The notes under the pieces were generated by a model, which worked only from the letters and a program-made list of their open reading frames with translations, made no database searches and had not been told where the DNA came from. 64,000 bases of DNA. Source: Alphaproteobacteria bacterium. Its GTDB lineage: Bacteria; Myxococcota_A; UBA796; GCA-2862545. This document shows, piece after piece, positions 19,001 to 27,437 of the stretch. Location: the NCBI GenBank assembly GCA_020632875.1, contig JACKET010000005.1:421463-485462 (forward strand), in the 5' to 3' direction. Each line of letters begins with the position of its first letter. Positions within the stretch are counted from its first letter, which is position 1. The position numbers and the translations under genes are program-made.

Positions 19001-19757
19001 GGGTGACGCCGTAGCCCATCGCGTAGACGCCGCCGCCGAGGTCGGACGCGACGCCGCCGTCGAACGCGGACTGCTCGATGGAGAGATCGCGGGCGTTGCC
19101 GGAGTTGGTGGCGTAGACCGCGGCACCGTTGGTGGCCGTGCCGCCCGTGAGGATGGAGCCGTCGATCGTGACCCCGGCATTCTCGACGAACACGAGCCCG
19201 CCGTCGGCCGAGGCGTCGCCGGCCTCGAGCGTCGAGTTGACGAGGCTGAGGCGCGCCGTGCCGGTGGGCTGACCGCGCACCGCGACGAGACCGCCGCTCG
19301 CGGCGCCGCCGCCGTTGACGTTGATGTTCGTGAGGAAGAGCTGGGCGTCGACGGCATTCACGAACGCGCCGTCGCCGCTCGTGTCGAGCCCGGTGGCAAC
19401 GACGTTGTCGATCAGCATGATCGGCGCGGCGGAGTTGATGGCGCGGTTCACGCCGCCGCCGTCGAAGGTGAGGTCGCGGATGTTCACCGACGCCGCGGTG
19501 GCGAGGACGTCGAGGATGTTGCCCGACGAGCCACTCGTGTTCGTGAGCGTGACCTCGGCGCCGGCCACGGCCTGGAGGATGAGCGCCTTGTCGATGACGA
19601 CCTCGACGTCGTAGGTGCCGGCCTCGAGCCGGATGGTGTCGCCCGGCGCGGCCCCGGCGACCGCCTCTTCGAGCGTCGCGAAGTCCGTCGGGACCGTGAG
19701 GATCGCGGCGAAGGCGGGGGTGGGGAACAACAACGCGAGGAGGGAAAGGCGGCGCAT
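16059..19757 (-). CDS. giant secreted beta-helix plus MopE-repeat protein with MYXO-CTERM tail
   Basis: The protein has 1232 residues. A GGAGT precedes the ATG at 19757. After the signal peptide (MRRLSLLALLFPTPAFA), residues ~20-640 form a right-handed parallel beta-helix with many short repeats of the form N-N-T-A-x-x-G-G-A and a polymorphic-outer-membrane-like style. Residues ~660-1195 hold eight MopE-type modules, each with a DCDD or DCND start, a NP/YPGA centre and an ExCDGxDNDCDG close. These may bind metal. The end is CKGCSASGP, a hydrophobic stretch and RRRR, a MYXO-CTERM-type sorting signal. It is probably exported, cleaved and displayed on the surface. Confidence 0.85.
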   Translation of the reverse strand: MRRLSLLALLFPTPAFAAILTVPTDFATLEEAVAGAAPGDTIRLEAGTYDVEVVIDKALILQAVAGAEVTLTNTSGSSGNILDVLATAASVNIRDLTFDGGGVNRAINSAAPIMLIDNVVATGLDTSGDGAFVNAVDAQLFLTNINVNGGGAASGGLVAVRGQPTGTARLSLVNSTLEAGDASADGGLVFVENAGVTIDGSILTGGTATNGAAVYATNSGNARDLSIEQSAFDGGVASDLGGGVYAMGYGVTLDNVSFTDNTAAAGGGAWLDQGAGTEDLVVENGTEFIGNMASGGGASPDGGAGLGAALVARHDGITLSEITFDQSSATSAAVYLEGDTLALTDATLTNNTATDAAGGIWADMVTSITVDGAIASNNTAGTDAGAMWLQAAALSLTNSSFDLNSADDDGGAVWLGEGEATLSAASFTDNTAARGGAVFRQGAAANLDLSDTDFFRNGASDDGGAVYAEAVTELRLLRNLWCENTAGTPGFGGAIFASGQAGSIAIVRNDGAAGNDAGTGGAYRFSAFDSVDVAFSSYVGNTANTGGVISGQNIVAATIDHVVALASTGSAFHASNTSGPLTMSWSALDANAPQDFASGWNATVPTDPVAITTYPVVNNYPGPAGTTCEDVRLYAAVGSELRDVGPANTDLDGTANDVGLSGGVQADPTLFADGDGDGFDAIDDCDDGDAASNPNALDICNLIDDDCDGQLDENPATTWYEDLDGDGYGSVDGNYPVQCTQPDPSAVDNNTDCDDTNAAINPGAEEICDTLDNDCSGLADDNATDAILFYEDQDFDGWGTDAGSTLACSAPPGYTSTTGDCNDTLANIYPGAPENCDTLDNDCNDLVDDDAGDAPAWYPDADHDGYGVDGLEVVQCLAPLDHSPFGGDCDDADPFRSPGASELCDGIDNDCDGTTDQNPASPLYFPDLDGDGYGDRDATPIGSCSPVSGLLEDASDCDDGDASINPEADETCDGVDQNCDGDIDDDPVDGTVFYLDSDRDGFGNSAFEIVSCFLPGFASEVGGDCNDDNDVQFPGNTEVCDNWDNDCDGTTDEPDAADATTWYADVDDDGYGDDAQSQVACNAPIGFVPANGDCQDTNPTAHPGRAEICDGVDNDCDGTIDGPNAENVQFFFEDADGDGFGNPLSELGACSQPDGYTTNSQDCDDENPGANPTAAEIPGDGIDQDCNGTDLPGGTDTDTGMDGEGCKGCSASGPAPFAMLPLVAAFFLRRRR

Positions 19758-19816
19758 CGACACTCCAGACCGCCGCACCTTAGCCGGACCCGGCCCTCCT
19801 CGCGAGTGGCAGCCCT

Positions 19817-20476
19817 TCACCAGCCGTACACGGCATCGATGTCGGGACCATCGCTCACCGGGTCGGCCGGGTACGCGGCGCCGGTTCGCGGGTCGTCGAC
19901 CAGAGAGGCCGGCACCAGGCGGACGAATCGCGCACCTCGCGCGAGAACGTCCGCGGTGGCGGGGCTCTCGGGCAGAGTGGCGAGATCGAAGCCATCCCCG
20001 CCGGCCGCGTCGCGATCCGCGGGATCGGCGGGCGCCTCGTCCTCGTTCAGCAGGACCGGCGTGACGCCCGCGAACCCGACCCAGTGCGTCGGATCGGCGC
20101 TCCACGCGGTGGGGTCGGGCGCCGCGTATTCGTGCGGGAACGTCGCCCAGGCGTCGCCGTCCGCGGAGACCGAGACGACCACCGGATCCATGAAGCGCCC
20201 GCTGCCGTCCGCGATCTCGAACGGGTTCTCGAACACGGCGAGGTCGTCGCCGGACCCGTCGAGCACGGGCGTCCCGAAGGACAGCACCAGCTCGGTGCGT
20301 CCCAGGGCCGGGCTCAAGGAGTAGACGTCGATCCCGCCCTGGCAGCACCCGGCTCCGCGCGCGCCGTTCGCGGCGCGATCGGGATCGCCGAACGCCCCGT
20401 CTCCGGCGCCGTCCGCCACGACGACCCCGTCGGCCCAGGGCACCTCGGGAGCGCACGCGAGCAGGAGCGCGATCAC
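19817..20476 (-). CDS. putative cell-surface lipoprotein (FENPF-type beta domain)
   Basis: The protein has 219 residues. The GTG start at 20476 overlaps the upstream stop as GTGA. MIALLLAC is a lipobox with an extremely short signal and no basic residue. The body has DVYSLSPALGRTELVLSFG, then LAVFENPFEIADGSGRFMDP, VVVSVSADGDAWATFP and FVRLVP. This order is typical of secreted beta-sandwich proteins of unknown function in Deltaproteobacteria and Leptospira. A CCQGG pair of Cys lies near residue 35. It is probably co-translated with the small lipoprotein upstream. Confidence 0.65.
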   Translation of the reverse strand: MIALLLACAPEVPWADGVVVADGAGDGAFGDPDRAANGARGAGCCQGGIDVYSLSPALGRTELVLSFGTPVLDGSGDDLAVFENPFEIADGSGRFMDPVVVSVSADGDAWATFPHEYAAPDPTAWSADPTHWVGFAGVTPVLLNEDEAPADPADRDAAGGDGFDLATLPESPATADVLARGARFVRLVPASLVDDPRTGAAYPADPVSDGPDIDAVYGW

Positions 20477-20868
20477 CGCGCGACCAGGCGCGTCCAGCCG
20501 AAGCCGCCGCACCCGCTGGTCGTATCGGACCGGTCGGCACCCGTGGCGGCCGTGGCGTCGGCCTCGGTCGCCGCGTCGTAGGCGATCTGGCAGAACCAGA
20601 GGTCGGTTCCGTCGTCCAGCCAGTCCATCCGCGAGTACAGGTCGGGGTTGTAGTCGTTCGCGGCGTCGTTCTGCGCGACGAGGAAGTCGGCGTCGGCGTC
20701 GACGGTGAGGATGTGGAACACCCCCACGCCGTCCATCACCCACGTGTCCTGCGAGATGTCGTGGAGGCCCCCGAAGTCGTCGGTGTAGGCCCCGGCGATC
20801 TCGAGGTCGGTGGTCTCGCCGGTGCACGCGAACAGGGCGAGGAAGGTGAGCGGAAGGATGCGGTCCAT
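20473..20868 (-). CDS. small lipoprotein of unknown function
   Basis: The protein has 131 residues. The ATG at 20868 follows GGAGA; an upstream ATG at 20952 has no site and would bury the signal. The lipobox MDRILPLTFLALFAC places lipidated Cys at residue 15. The mature part is acidic, with DADADFLVAQNDAANDYNPDLYSRMDW and a Cys pair (WFCQ, SGCGG). It resembles no family I know. The downstream FENPF-type lipoprotein starts inside its stop codon, which suggests a two-protein surface unit. Confidence 0.65.
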   Translation of the reverse strand: MDRILPLTFLALFACTGETTDLEIAGAYTDDFGGLHDISQDTWVMDGVGVFHILTVDADADFLVAQNDAANDYNPDLYSRMDWLDDGTDLWFCQIAYDAATEADATAATGADRSDTTSGCGGFGWTRLVAR

Positions 20869-21181
20869 TCGGGTCTCCAGTGTCGGAAACCCGGGTGCGA
20901 AGAGGAGGAACGGCCGACGGACGGACGTCCCTCGCCGTATCCACCATCCCATACCCGGGGATGTGCTCGTGGATTCGCGACGGGTCGGTCTCCCGGCTCG
21001 CAGCCATTCTCCCGGCCGCCTTCCCGGGGCTCACGGAGGTGAACGGACCGGTGGCTGGATGGACGGGCTCGACTGCTCACGGTGGCGGGTCCGCGCCGGA
21101 ATCACACCGGCTTCCCATGTCCGCCCTTCGACGGACACCGCATCGCACCTGCCTGGTACCCCGGTCGTGCCGGATCGGCAC
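20869..21181. other. 313-bp intergenic region, no gene seen
   Basis: This lies upstream of the small lipoprotein and downstream of the mqnC-like gene, both on the minus strand. It must hold the promoter of the two-lipoprotein unit, but no clear -35/-10 pair was found. The only structure seen is the hairpin at its right end. Open frames here have shadow-like, Arg-rich composition. Confidence 0.5.
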
Positions 21182-21189
21182 CTACCGGG
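21160..21189 (-). terminator. possible terminator hairpin overlapping the mqnC-like stop codon
   Basis: Two stacked stems are present: CCCGGT (21160-21165) with ACCGGG (21184-21189), and GTGCCG (21167-21172) with CGGCAC (21176-21181), around a 3-nt loop. The stop codon 21182-21184 lies inside the structure. No clear U-run follows on the minus strand, so termination is uncertain. Confidence 0.35.
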
Positions 21190-22285
21190 CGCTGGATGGC
21201 TGCGCTCCATCCCCGGGGATCGCGGGTCGCGGCGCGAGGGCCGGGCGCGCGAGCGGGCCGCGCTGGACGGGCTCGTAGCCGACCGCCCGCGCCGCACCGA
21301 GGATCCGCTCGAACTCGTGGTGGATCACGGCGCCGGCCTTCTGGGTGACCTCGTCTTCGGTGGGGATGTCGAAGTCGTTCGCCCCGAATCGCAGACCCTC
21401 GAGCGCGCGCTCGTTCTGGGTGAGCACCGAGGTGCGGATGGTCGGGATGTTGTGGAGGTAGATCCGACAGATCGCGAGCCAGCGCAGGTACTCGCGGCTG
21501 CTGACCTCGCCGCCGCCGAGCTCGGTGTTGTACGGCTTGTACGTCCAGCACAGAAAGCTCGGCAGGCCACCGACCTCGCTCTGGAAGTCGCGCAGCCGCT
21601 CGAGGTGGTTCAGCCGCTCTTCGAGGGTCTCGTCGAAGCCGATCACCATGGTGGCCGTGCTGCCGATGCCCGCTTCGAGCACGGCGCGCTGGGCGTCGTA
21701 GAAGTCTTCGACGCGGTACTTCAGCGGGCTGTGGCGCTTGCGGAACGCCTCGTCGAGCACCTCGGCGCCGCCACCCGTGATCCATTCGGTGCCGGCGGCC
21801 TTCAGGATGCGGGCGCCCTCGGCGTAGCTCACCTTGCTCACCTTGCAGGCGAACATGAACTCGGCGACGGTCGTCTCGAAGAAGGTGAGGTGCGGGTAGC
21901 GCGCGTGGCAGTTGGCGAAGAGCTCGGCGTAGTCGGTGATGCGGAGCTTCGGGTGGAACCCGCCGTTGAACGCCACCAGCGTGCCGCCGAGCTGGGTGAG
22001 GGCGTCGATCTTCTCGAACACCTGGTCTTGCGACAGCAGGTAGCCGCCCGGCTTGTTCGGGAGCGTGTAGAACGCGCAGTAGTCGCACTTCGCGACGCAG
22101 ACGTTCGTGTAGTTGATGATCGCCATGATGAGCCACGTCGCGCGGCCCTGCGGGTGGAAGCGATCGCGCACGGCGGTGGCGAGCTCGGACAGCGTGTCGT
22201 CGTCGGCGTTCTCGAACAGCCAGGCGGCCTGGGTGCGATCGATGGGGGCTTCGTCGGCGATTCGACGGCGGATCTCGCTGAGCAC
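21182..22285 (-). CDS. mqnC: MqnC-like radical SAM enzyme (dehypoxanthine futalosine cyclase family)
   Basis: The protein has 367 residues, as expected for MqnC. This enzyme cyclises dehypoxanthine futalosine in the futalosine route to menaquinone. The radical SAM cluster motif CVAKCDYC gives Cys63, 67 and 70, preceded by INYTNV. Family blocks TGGGAEVL, ATMVIGFDETLEERLNHLERL and LRFGANDF are all present. GTG at 22285 has GGAGGG 2-7 nt upstream. The usual MQGGHxP block reads FNGGFHP, so a diverged paralogue is possible. No other mqn gene is in the window. Confidence 0.75.
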   Translation of the reverse strand: MLSEIRRRIADEAPIDRTQAAWLFENADDDTLSELATAVRDRFHPQGRATWLIMAIINYTNVCVAKCDYCAFYTLPNKPGGYLLSQDQVFEKIDALTQLGGTLVAFNGGFHPKLRITDYAELFANCHARYPHLTFFETTVAEFMFACKVSKVSYAEGARILKAAGTEWITGGGAEVLDEAFRKRHSPLKYRVEDFYDAQRAVLEAGIGSTATMVIGFDETLEERLNHLERLRDFQSEVGGLPSFLCWTYKPYNTELGGGEVSSREYLRWLAICRIYLHNIPTIRTSVLTQNERALEGLRFGANDFDIPTEDEVTQKAGAVIHHEFERILGAARAVGYEPVQRGPLARPALAPRPAIPGDGAQPSSAR

Positions 22286-22403
22286 GGTCCCTCCAGGGGC
22301 CCCACCTAACCGCCGGAGTCCTGACAATCTCTTTGAGGGTCCGGCGTGGCGGTCGCGTCGCGGGTGGGTACGGTTGGAGGGAGCCCACACGCCGGGAGCC
22401 CCC

Positions 22404-23675
22404 ATGATCGTCCTCGTGTCCTCTGCGTTCGCCAACCCCGCGCCCATGTCGGCGCCGGCCGAGATCCAGATGCAGGTGAAGGACACGGGCGAGTGGCTGA
22501 CGCTGCGTCCGCCGGCCGACGTGCGCGCGATGGTGGTGGGCGGCGATCGGGTGCCGCAGGGCGAGTGGGACGACGCCGTCGGCATCGTGTTCAACAGCTC
22601 CGAGGTGCAGTGCACCGGCACGCTGGTCGCGCCGAACGTCGTGCTCACCGCGGGGCACTGCGCCGGGGCCATCACCCACGTGCTCGTGGGCTCGAAGGAC
22701 TGGTTCAGCACCCAGGGCGAGCTCATCGAGGTGCGCGAGACCCACGTGCACCCGTCCTACGACGGCTACAACGGCTACGACATCGCGGTGCTCAAGCTGC
22801 GGGGCCAGTCGAGCTACACGCCCCGCGTCATCGCGAACGACTGCGTGCTCGACGAAGAGCTCTACGACGGCGCGCCCGTGTCGATCGTCGGTTTCGGCAT
22901 GACCCAGCAGGATGGCAACGGCTTCACGTCGCGCCTGATGATGGCCGAATCGCTCGTGCGCGACGCCGACTGCAGCCAGAACCAGCTCGATGGCATCTAC
23001 ACCGGCTGCATCCCCGACCTCCGCCCCGGCGGCGAGATCGCGGCGGGTGGGCGTGTGGACGTCGACGGCGACGGCACGATCGACCAGGCCGATGCCTGCT
23101 ACGGCGACTCGGGCGGCCCGCTCTACCTGCACACGAGCCGCGGCGACTTCGTCGTGGGCGTCACGTCGCGCTCGTTCATCGGGGTCAACCCGAACCAGCC
23201 CTGTCGCGATGGCGGGATCTGGGTCCGGCCCGACGCCGTGATCCGCTTCATCGAGAACCAGACCGGCGTGACGATGGCGCGGCCCCAGTGCAACGAGCCC
23301 CCCGAGGTCCTCGTCGGCTCGATCGTCGCTTCGCCGGGCGGCACGGGCGCGACCGACATCGAGGTCGAAGATCCCGACGGCAGCTCGTTCACCGTCGAGG
23401 TCGTGGGCGACTCGTCGCTCGGCGAGGCCTTCTGGGACGGAAGCCGCCTCGTGTTCACGGCCTACCCCGGCGTCGAGGGCACCGACACGATCCTCGTCGC
23501 GGTCACCGACGATGGCAGCGCGGTGTACGAGGGCAGCCCGCCGATCACGATCGAGGTCCCCGTCGAGGTGATCGTGCGCCGCGGCGTGTGTGGCTGCGCG
23601 TCGACCCTGCCCGGCACGGCGGGTCTCGGTCTGCTGGCGGGTCTGCTCGGCCTGGTCGGGCGCCGGCGTCGCTGA
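22404..23675 (+). CDS. trypsin-like (S1) serine protease with MYXO-CTERM tail
   Basis: The protein has 423 residues. GGGAG at 22394-22398 precedes the ATG. A short signal-like N-terminus (MIVLVSSAFANPAPM) leads to an S1 domain. Its triad is complete: His85 (LTAGHCAG), Asp126 (YDIAVLKL) and Ser236 (CYGDSGGPL). An inserted DVDGDGTIDQADAC segment before the Ser looks like a calcium-binding EF-hand-like loop. A C-terminal beta domain of ~110 residues follows. The end is GVCGC, a hydrophobic stretch and GRRRR, a MYXO-CTERM signal. It is probably exported and attached to the outer surface. Confidence 0.9.
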   Translation: MIVLVSSAFANPAPMSAPAEIQMQVKDTGEWLTLRPPADVRAMVVGGDRVPQGEWDDAVGIVFNSSEVQCTGTLVAPNVVLTAGHCAGAITHVLVGSKDWFSTQGELIEVRETHVHPSYDGYNGYDIAVLKLRGQSSYTPRVIANDCVLDEELYDGAPVSIVGFGMTQQDGNGFTSRLMMAESLVRDADCSQNQLDGIYTGCIPDLRPGGEIAAGGRVDVDGDGTIDQADACYGDSGGPLYLHTSRGDFVVGVTSRSFIGVNPNQPCRDGGIWVRPDAVIRFIENQTGVTMARPQCNEPPEVLVGSIVASPGGTGATDIEVEDPDGSSFTVEVVGDSSLGEAFWDGSRLVFTAYPGVEGTDTILVAVTDDGSAVYEGSPPITIEVPVEVIVRRGVCGCASTLPGTAGLGLLAGLLGLVGRRRR

Positions 23676-23798
23676 GCGGTCTTTCGGCCCGTGCTCATCG
23701 GGCCGCAGGTCGTCCGCTGACAGGGTATTGACAAGTACGGGTGGCTGGTCGTCGCGGCACCCGGGTATGCCTAGTCGTCGTTTTGCGGGGAGACCGTC

Positions 23799-24170
23799 AT
23801 GAACATTCGCACCATCGCCCTCTGGCTCGTGGCAGGCTGCATCGCAGCGCTGGTGGCGTGTGGCGGTGGCATCGCGAAGTACCCGACCGATGGCACGCCC
23901 GTGGTCGACGGTGACTCCGACACGGATGCGGATGCCGACGCGGATGCGGATGCCGACGCGGATGCGGATGCCGACGCAGATGCGGATGCCGACGCGGATG
24001 CAGATGCCGACGCGGATGCGGATGCCGACGCGGATGCGGATGCGGATGCAGATGCCGACTCCGATGCGGATTCCGACTCCGACGCCGATGCCGACTCCGA
24101 CGCCGACAGCGATTCCGGCCTGTCGAGCGACTCCGGCAGCTCCGATTCGGGCGGCGACTCCGGCTTCTGA
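23799..24170 (+). CDS. lipoprotein consisting mainly of Asp-Ala repeats
   Basis: The protein has 123 residues. GGGGAG lies ~7 nt upstream of the ATG. The signal region has two possible lipobox Cys, in LVAGC (Cys14) and LVAC (Cys21). After ~20 ordinary residues the chain becomes (DA)n for about 50 residues, then DSDADSDS and a Ser/Gly-rich end. There is no folded domain. It looks like the Asp-rich linker of the larger lipoproteins without any cargo. The coding repeat (GATGCG/GATGCC/GACGCG) should be prone to length change. It may be a real surface polyanion or a decayed lipoprotein gene. Confidence 0.6.
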   Translation: MNIRTIALWLVAGCIAALVACGGGIAKYPTDGTPVVDGDSDTDADADADADADADADADADADADADADADADADADADADADADADSDADSDSDADADSDADSDSGLSSDSGSSDSGGDSGF

Positions 24171-25114
24171 TCCGAAGTCCTGCAGCCCGACTCCTTCGGC
24201 TGTAGGTAGGTCACTGCCACTTCGGGGGTCGGCACGGGCGAGCCCGTGCCTACGCAGAAGACGCAGAAGACGCAGAAGATGGAGTGGATGGGGGAAGGCC
24301 TACGCGTCCCGACCCTGGCAGCCGTGCGTGACGGAGCGTTTGTCTGCTCTGGCGGAAGGGGTCGAGCTTCGAGCGTCTCAGGGCCTCACGCAGATGACGC
24401 AGAAGGACGCAGATGACGCAGAAACCAGGCCTTCGCGGGTCGAGCGTCCTCGTTTCCCCGGGCACCTTCGACGGGGATTGCAGCGCGTGGACTGCCAGGG
24501 ACGCCAGGGCACCGTGACGTCAGGGCTCTCGAGGGACGTCTCGGTGTTCGGGTCGACACAGTGGGCCTTTTGGGGGACCGGATTCGGATCTCACCAGAGC
24601 AGGCCGGCGCTTCTGGCTGCTCGGGTGAGCGGACCCGCGCGGGAACGACCGCAGGCGTTGGCCACACCGATATCGAGGTGGGCGATTCGACGTCCCGAGA
24701 CCGGGCGTGAGGGAGAGCGTACCCCTCCTCCTCCTTCTGCGTTCTTCAGCGCCTTCTGCGTCTTCTGCGGGCGCGGACGCTTGCGTCCGTGCCTACCCCG
24801 GGGGACGGAGGCGATCCGACGCTGATCCGAGCTCCCAGCTCCAGGCTCCAGGCTTGTATCTCCTGAGTGCTCCCTCCCGACTCCGCCACAGGCTCGGTTG
24901 AACCCGTCCTGGAGACCGTCTCAGCAGGGGGTGAGCGCGAGAGGGGGCAGCCGCCCCTCTCGCTCATGCTCGGCTCTGAGGTGGAGGGCTCGGCGAGAAC
25001 ACGCAGGGCTTGGTCGTCCGAGGCCGACCCGGAAAGGGTGGTCCCCGTCACCATGTCGAAATCCCGTAGAGCATCTCGGAGCGAATCCGAATTTACAAGC
25101 CTGGGAAACGACAG
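24171..25114. other. 944-bp intergenic region with repeats
   Basis: From 24232 to about 24800 two nested repeat types occur. The outer pair consists of (ACGCAGAAG)n near 24252-24280 and its inverse CTTCTGCGTCTTCTGCG near 24750. Inside it sits the left arm of the long inverted-repeat family (separate entry). From 24800 to 25114 nothing is recognised. The last ~60 bp are more AT-rich than the surroundings and probably belong to the left end of the IS110 element, where IS110 members encode a bridge RNA; no such RNA could be folded with confidence. Confidence 0.6.
24354..24636. repeat. long inverted-repeat element, copy 2 (left arm only)
   Basis: It starts at GGAAGGGGTCGAGCTTCGAG and runs through ACGCAGATGACGCAGAAGG repeats, CGTCCTCGTTTCCCCGGGCACC and GACGTCAGGGCTCTCGAGGG. 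It ends at CTCACCAGAGCAGG and a short partial return of the central stem. The right arm is absent. It lies ~180 bp downstream of the Asp-Ala lipoprotein gene and ~480 bp before the IS110 remnant. Confidence 0.8.
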
Positions 25115-26187
25115 TTGCGGGATCGGGGACCGAGCCCTCCATATCACCGGAGGCATCATGCGGGAACCCGTAGAGGACAACGAATCGCGTACGTCGGCAT
25201 CGACGTGTCGAAGGACAAGCTCAACGTCGCCTGGCGCGTGCGCGATGGAGAGCGGCTCGAGTTCGAGATCCCGAACGACGCGGATGGTCACGCCGAGATC
25301 ATTCGACGTGTCACTGCCGGACGAATCGCCGAGGCGAGGGTCGCGTTCGAGGCCACAGGCCCGTACTCGACGGTCCTTCTGCTCAACCTGAGCAAGGCCC
25401 AGAAGGTCCGGGCAGCCCGACTTCGGCCCGCGCAGGCCCGCGCCTATGCGAAGGCAATCGGGCCGCGCGGCAAGACGGACGTGCTCGACGCGCGAATCCT
25501 CTGTGACATGGCGGCCCGGCCGGACTTCACCCCGACCGACGTTCCGGAGCTGGAGCGTCTCCAGCTCCAGGCGATGGCTCGGAGCTCGAGGCCCTCATCA
25601 ACACCCGTGCCTCGATGAACATGCGCAGGCAGAGCGCGACCGCCGCTGGAGGGCTCTCCGACGCCTTCAATGACCTCCTCGGGGGTGTCCACGCCGCCAT
25701 CGACGAGGCCATCGCCAAGATGGAGCTCGAACTGGAGCGTCGAATCAAGGCCGACCCCAAGACCGCCGAGTTCTACGACCGTGCTGACTCCTTGCAGGGC
25801 TTCGCGCGCCGCTCGCTCGTGCAGATCATTCCCGAGCTCGCCGCCGCGCCCCAGACCCTGACCCCGCGCCAGATGGTCGCGTTTGCCGGATTCGACCCTC
25901 GGCCGAAGAAATCTGGCTCTTCCAGGGCTGGTGAGAGTTGGTCCATCAGCAAGATGGGGAGCCGCAGGCTTCGACGGATGCTCTACGTCTGTGCGCGGGT
26001 CGCAGTGCGCTGGCACCCGCCATCACGCGCCTACTACGAAGCGATGCTGGCGAGGAACAAGCCGAGGATGGTGGCGCTGGTCGCCGTCGCGCGGAAGCTC
26101 CTGGTGGCCTTGTGGGTCATGTGGACCCGCGGCGTCGACTTCGACCCGAGCGCGTTCACCGGCAGATGGTCTCCGGATTCCGCTTGA
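25115..26187 (+). pseudogene. IS110-family transposase, frameshifted
   Basis: The first frame (25115-25618) has the DEDD nuclease domain of IS110 transposases: YVGIDVSKDKLNVA, FEATGPYS and GKTDVLDARILCD. The second frame (25615-26187) has the C-terminal transposase_20 domain with PRQMVAFAGFDPRPKKSG and MGSRRLRRMLYVCARVA. The natural frame changes near 25580, where ATGGCTCGGAGCTCGAG looks like loss of one G from a CGGGAG. The helix before the second domain (SLQGFARRSL) also seems to lack a few residues. No ATG start is evident for the first frame (TTG at 25115). It is probably inactive. Confidence 0.82.
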
Positions 26188-26218
26188 CGTTGAAGAGAGC
26201 ATCTCCAGGCTCCAGAGA

Positions 26219-27418
26219 CTACGGCGCCGACAGCGTGTGCTGCCGCGGCGTGACCTGCCGTTGGAACACGATCTCGACGTTCTGGGTGGGCTCGGAGGGG
26301 GCCACCGTGCCGGTGCCCGTGGCGCGGCCGCGCGGCACGTACCGCCCGATGGACCGCGGCTGCTCGGGGAGGTCGACCTCGACCACCCGCTTCGTGGGGT
26401 GCAGCGTCCAGCTCGCCGGGTTGCCGTCGACCGTGACGGACTCGATCGACTCGGCATCCGCGCCGAGCGCGAACACGGGCTTCGTGGGACGGGCGCCGTC
26501 GTCGAGCACGGCGTCGAGGATGGGCCGGTAGTCTTCGGCCGTGCACATGTCGATGACCGCGCCGCCCGTGTAGTCGGCGACGTCGAAGTAGGCCGGGCCG
26601 AGGTGCATCCAGCGCTCGACGCACTCGAGCTCGGGCGCGATGGCGTGGAAGCGGATCGAGCTCACGATGTTGTCGCGCTGGATGAGCTCGACGAGCTCGT
26701 CTGCGGTGGGCCGATCGTCGAGCAGGTCGCCCGCGACCCGCGCGCCGACGCCCGGATCGTGCGTGTCGCTCACGAAGACGACGTTGACCGCGGCACCCGG
26801 GCGGAAGGTGAGCTTGCCGGCATTGCGCTGCAGGAGCTGCGCGAACGCGGTGAGGCCGGCTTCGGTCTCGGCGGCCCGCAGCGTGGTCTGGGTGTGCGCG
26901 ACGAGACACGGCACGCCGCCGGCGTTCTTGTCGCCCGGGCGGAACCACCCGGTGTCGCCGCAGCCGCGCAGCGGGTAGGAGCCGCGGAGCTTCTTGTTCT
27001 TGCGGGCCTTCGCGATCGAGCGGCCGCTGACGAACTGCCCGAAGCCCGCGTCGTCTTGCAGCACGCGGACCGGCACGGCGTCGTGCAGGCGGCTGAGGTC
27101 GTCGGGGTCGGCGGGCAGGGTGGAGAGCACCGCGATGCGGGTCTCGGGCGGGAACTGCTCGGGGCCGAGCGACGCGAAGCCCTTGCGCACCTTCTCGATG
27201 ACCATGTTCATCGACACCGAGTTGTCGAGCACGAACACGTAGTCGACGACCTGGTTGCGGGCGCCTGCACCCCACTCGAAGGCCTCGAGGCGCCGGCCCT
27301 GGGCGTCTTCCCAAGCGGCGTACGCGTTGCCGCCGTCGTCGAGCACCTCGACGGGCGCCATCTGGTCGGCACAGGCGGCCAGCAGCAGGGGAGCGAGCAG
27401 TAGGGGAAGCGAGCGCAC
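26219..27418 (-). CDS. VWA-domain lipoprotein
   Basis: The protein has 399 residues. The GTG at 27418 is chosen because the GGAGG at 27424-27428 is 5 nt away; the GTG at 27424 overlaps that site. The lipobox in MRSLPLLLAPLLLAAC gives lipidated Cys16. A von Willebrand A-like domain begins with the MIDAS motif DNSVS at residues 65-69, followed by NVVFVSDTHDPGVG. Paired Cys (GCGDTG, GVPCL, ELECVE, IDMC) suggest disulfides. It may bind a partner through a divalent cation. It converges with the IS110 remnant. Confidence 0.75.
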   Translation of the reverse strand: MRSLPLLLAPLLLAACADQMAPVEVLDDGGNAYAAWEDAQGRRLEAFEWGAGARNQVVDYVFVLDNSVSMNMVIEKVRKGFASLGPEQFPPETRIAVLSTLPADPDDLSRLHDAVPVRVLQDDAGFGQFVSGRSIAKARKNKKLRGSYPLRGCGDTGWFRPGDKNAGGVPCLVAHTQTTLRAAETEAGLTAFAQLLQRNAGKLTFRPGAAVNVVFVSDTHDPGVGARVAGDLLDDRPTADELVELIQRDNIVSSIRFHAIAPELECVERWMHLGPAYFDVADYTGGAVIDMCTAEDYRPILDAVLDDGARPTKPVFALGADAESIESVTVDGNPASWTLHPTKRVVEVDLPEQPRSIGRYVPRGRATGTGTVAPSEPTQNVEIVFQRQVTPRQHTLSAP

Positions 27419-27437
27419 GAGCACCTCCGAGCCAATG

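Noticed and set aside
15399..20324. Long plus-strand open frame (over 1600 residues) opposite the bestrophin and MopE genes
   Set aside because: It is an antisense shadow: Arg/Val/Gly-rich with no domain. The minus-strand proteins have signal, repeat and sorting motifs.
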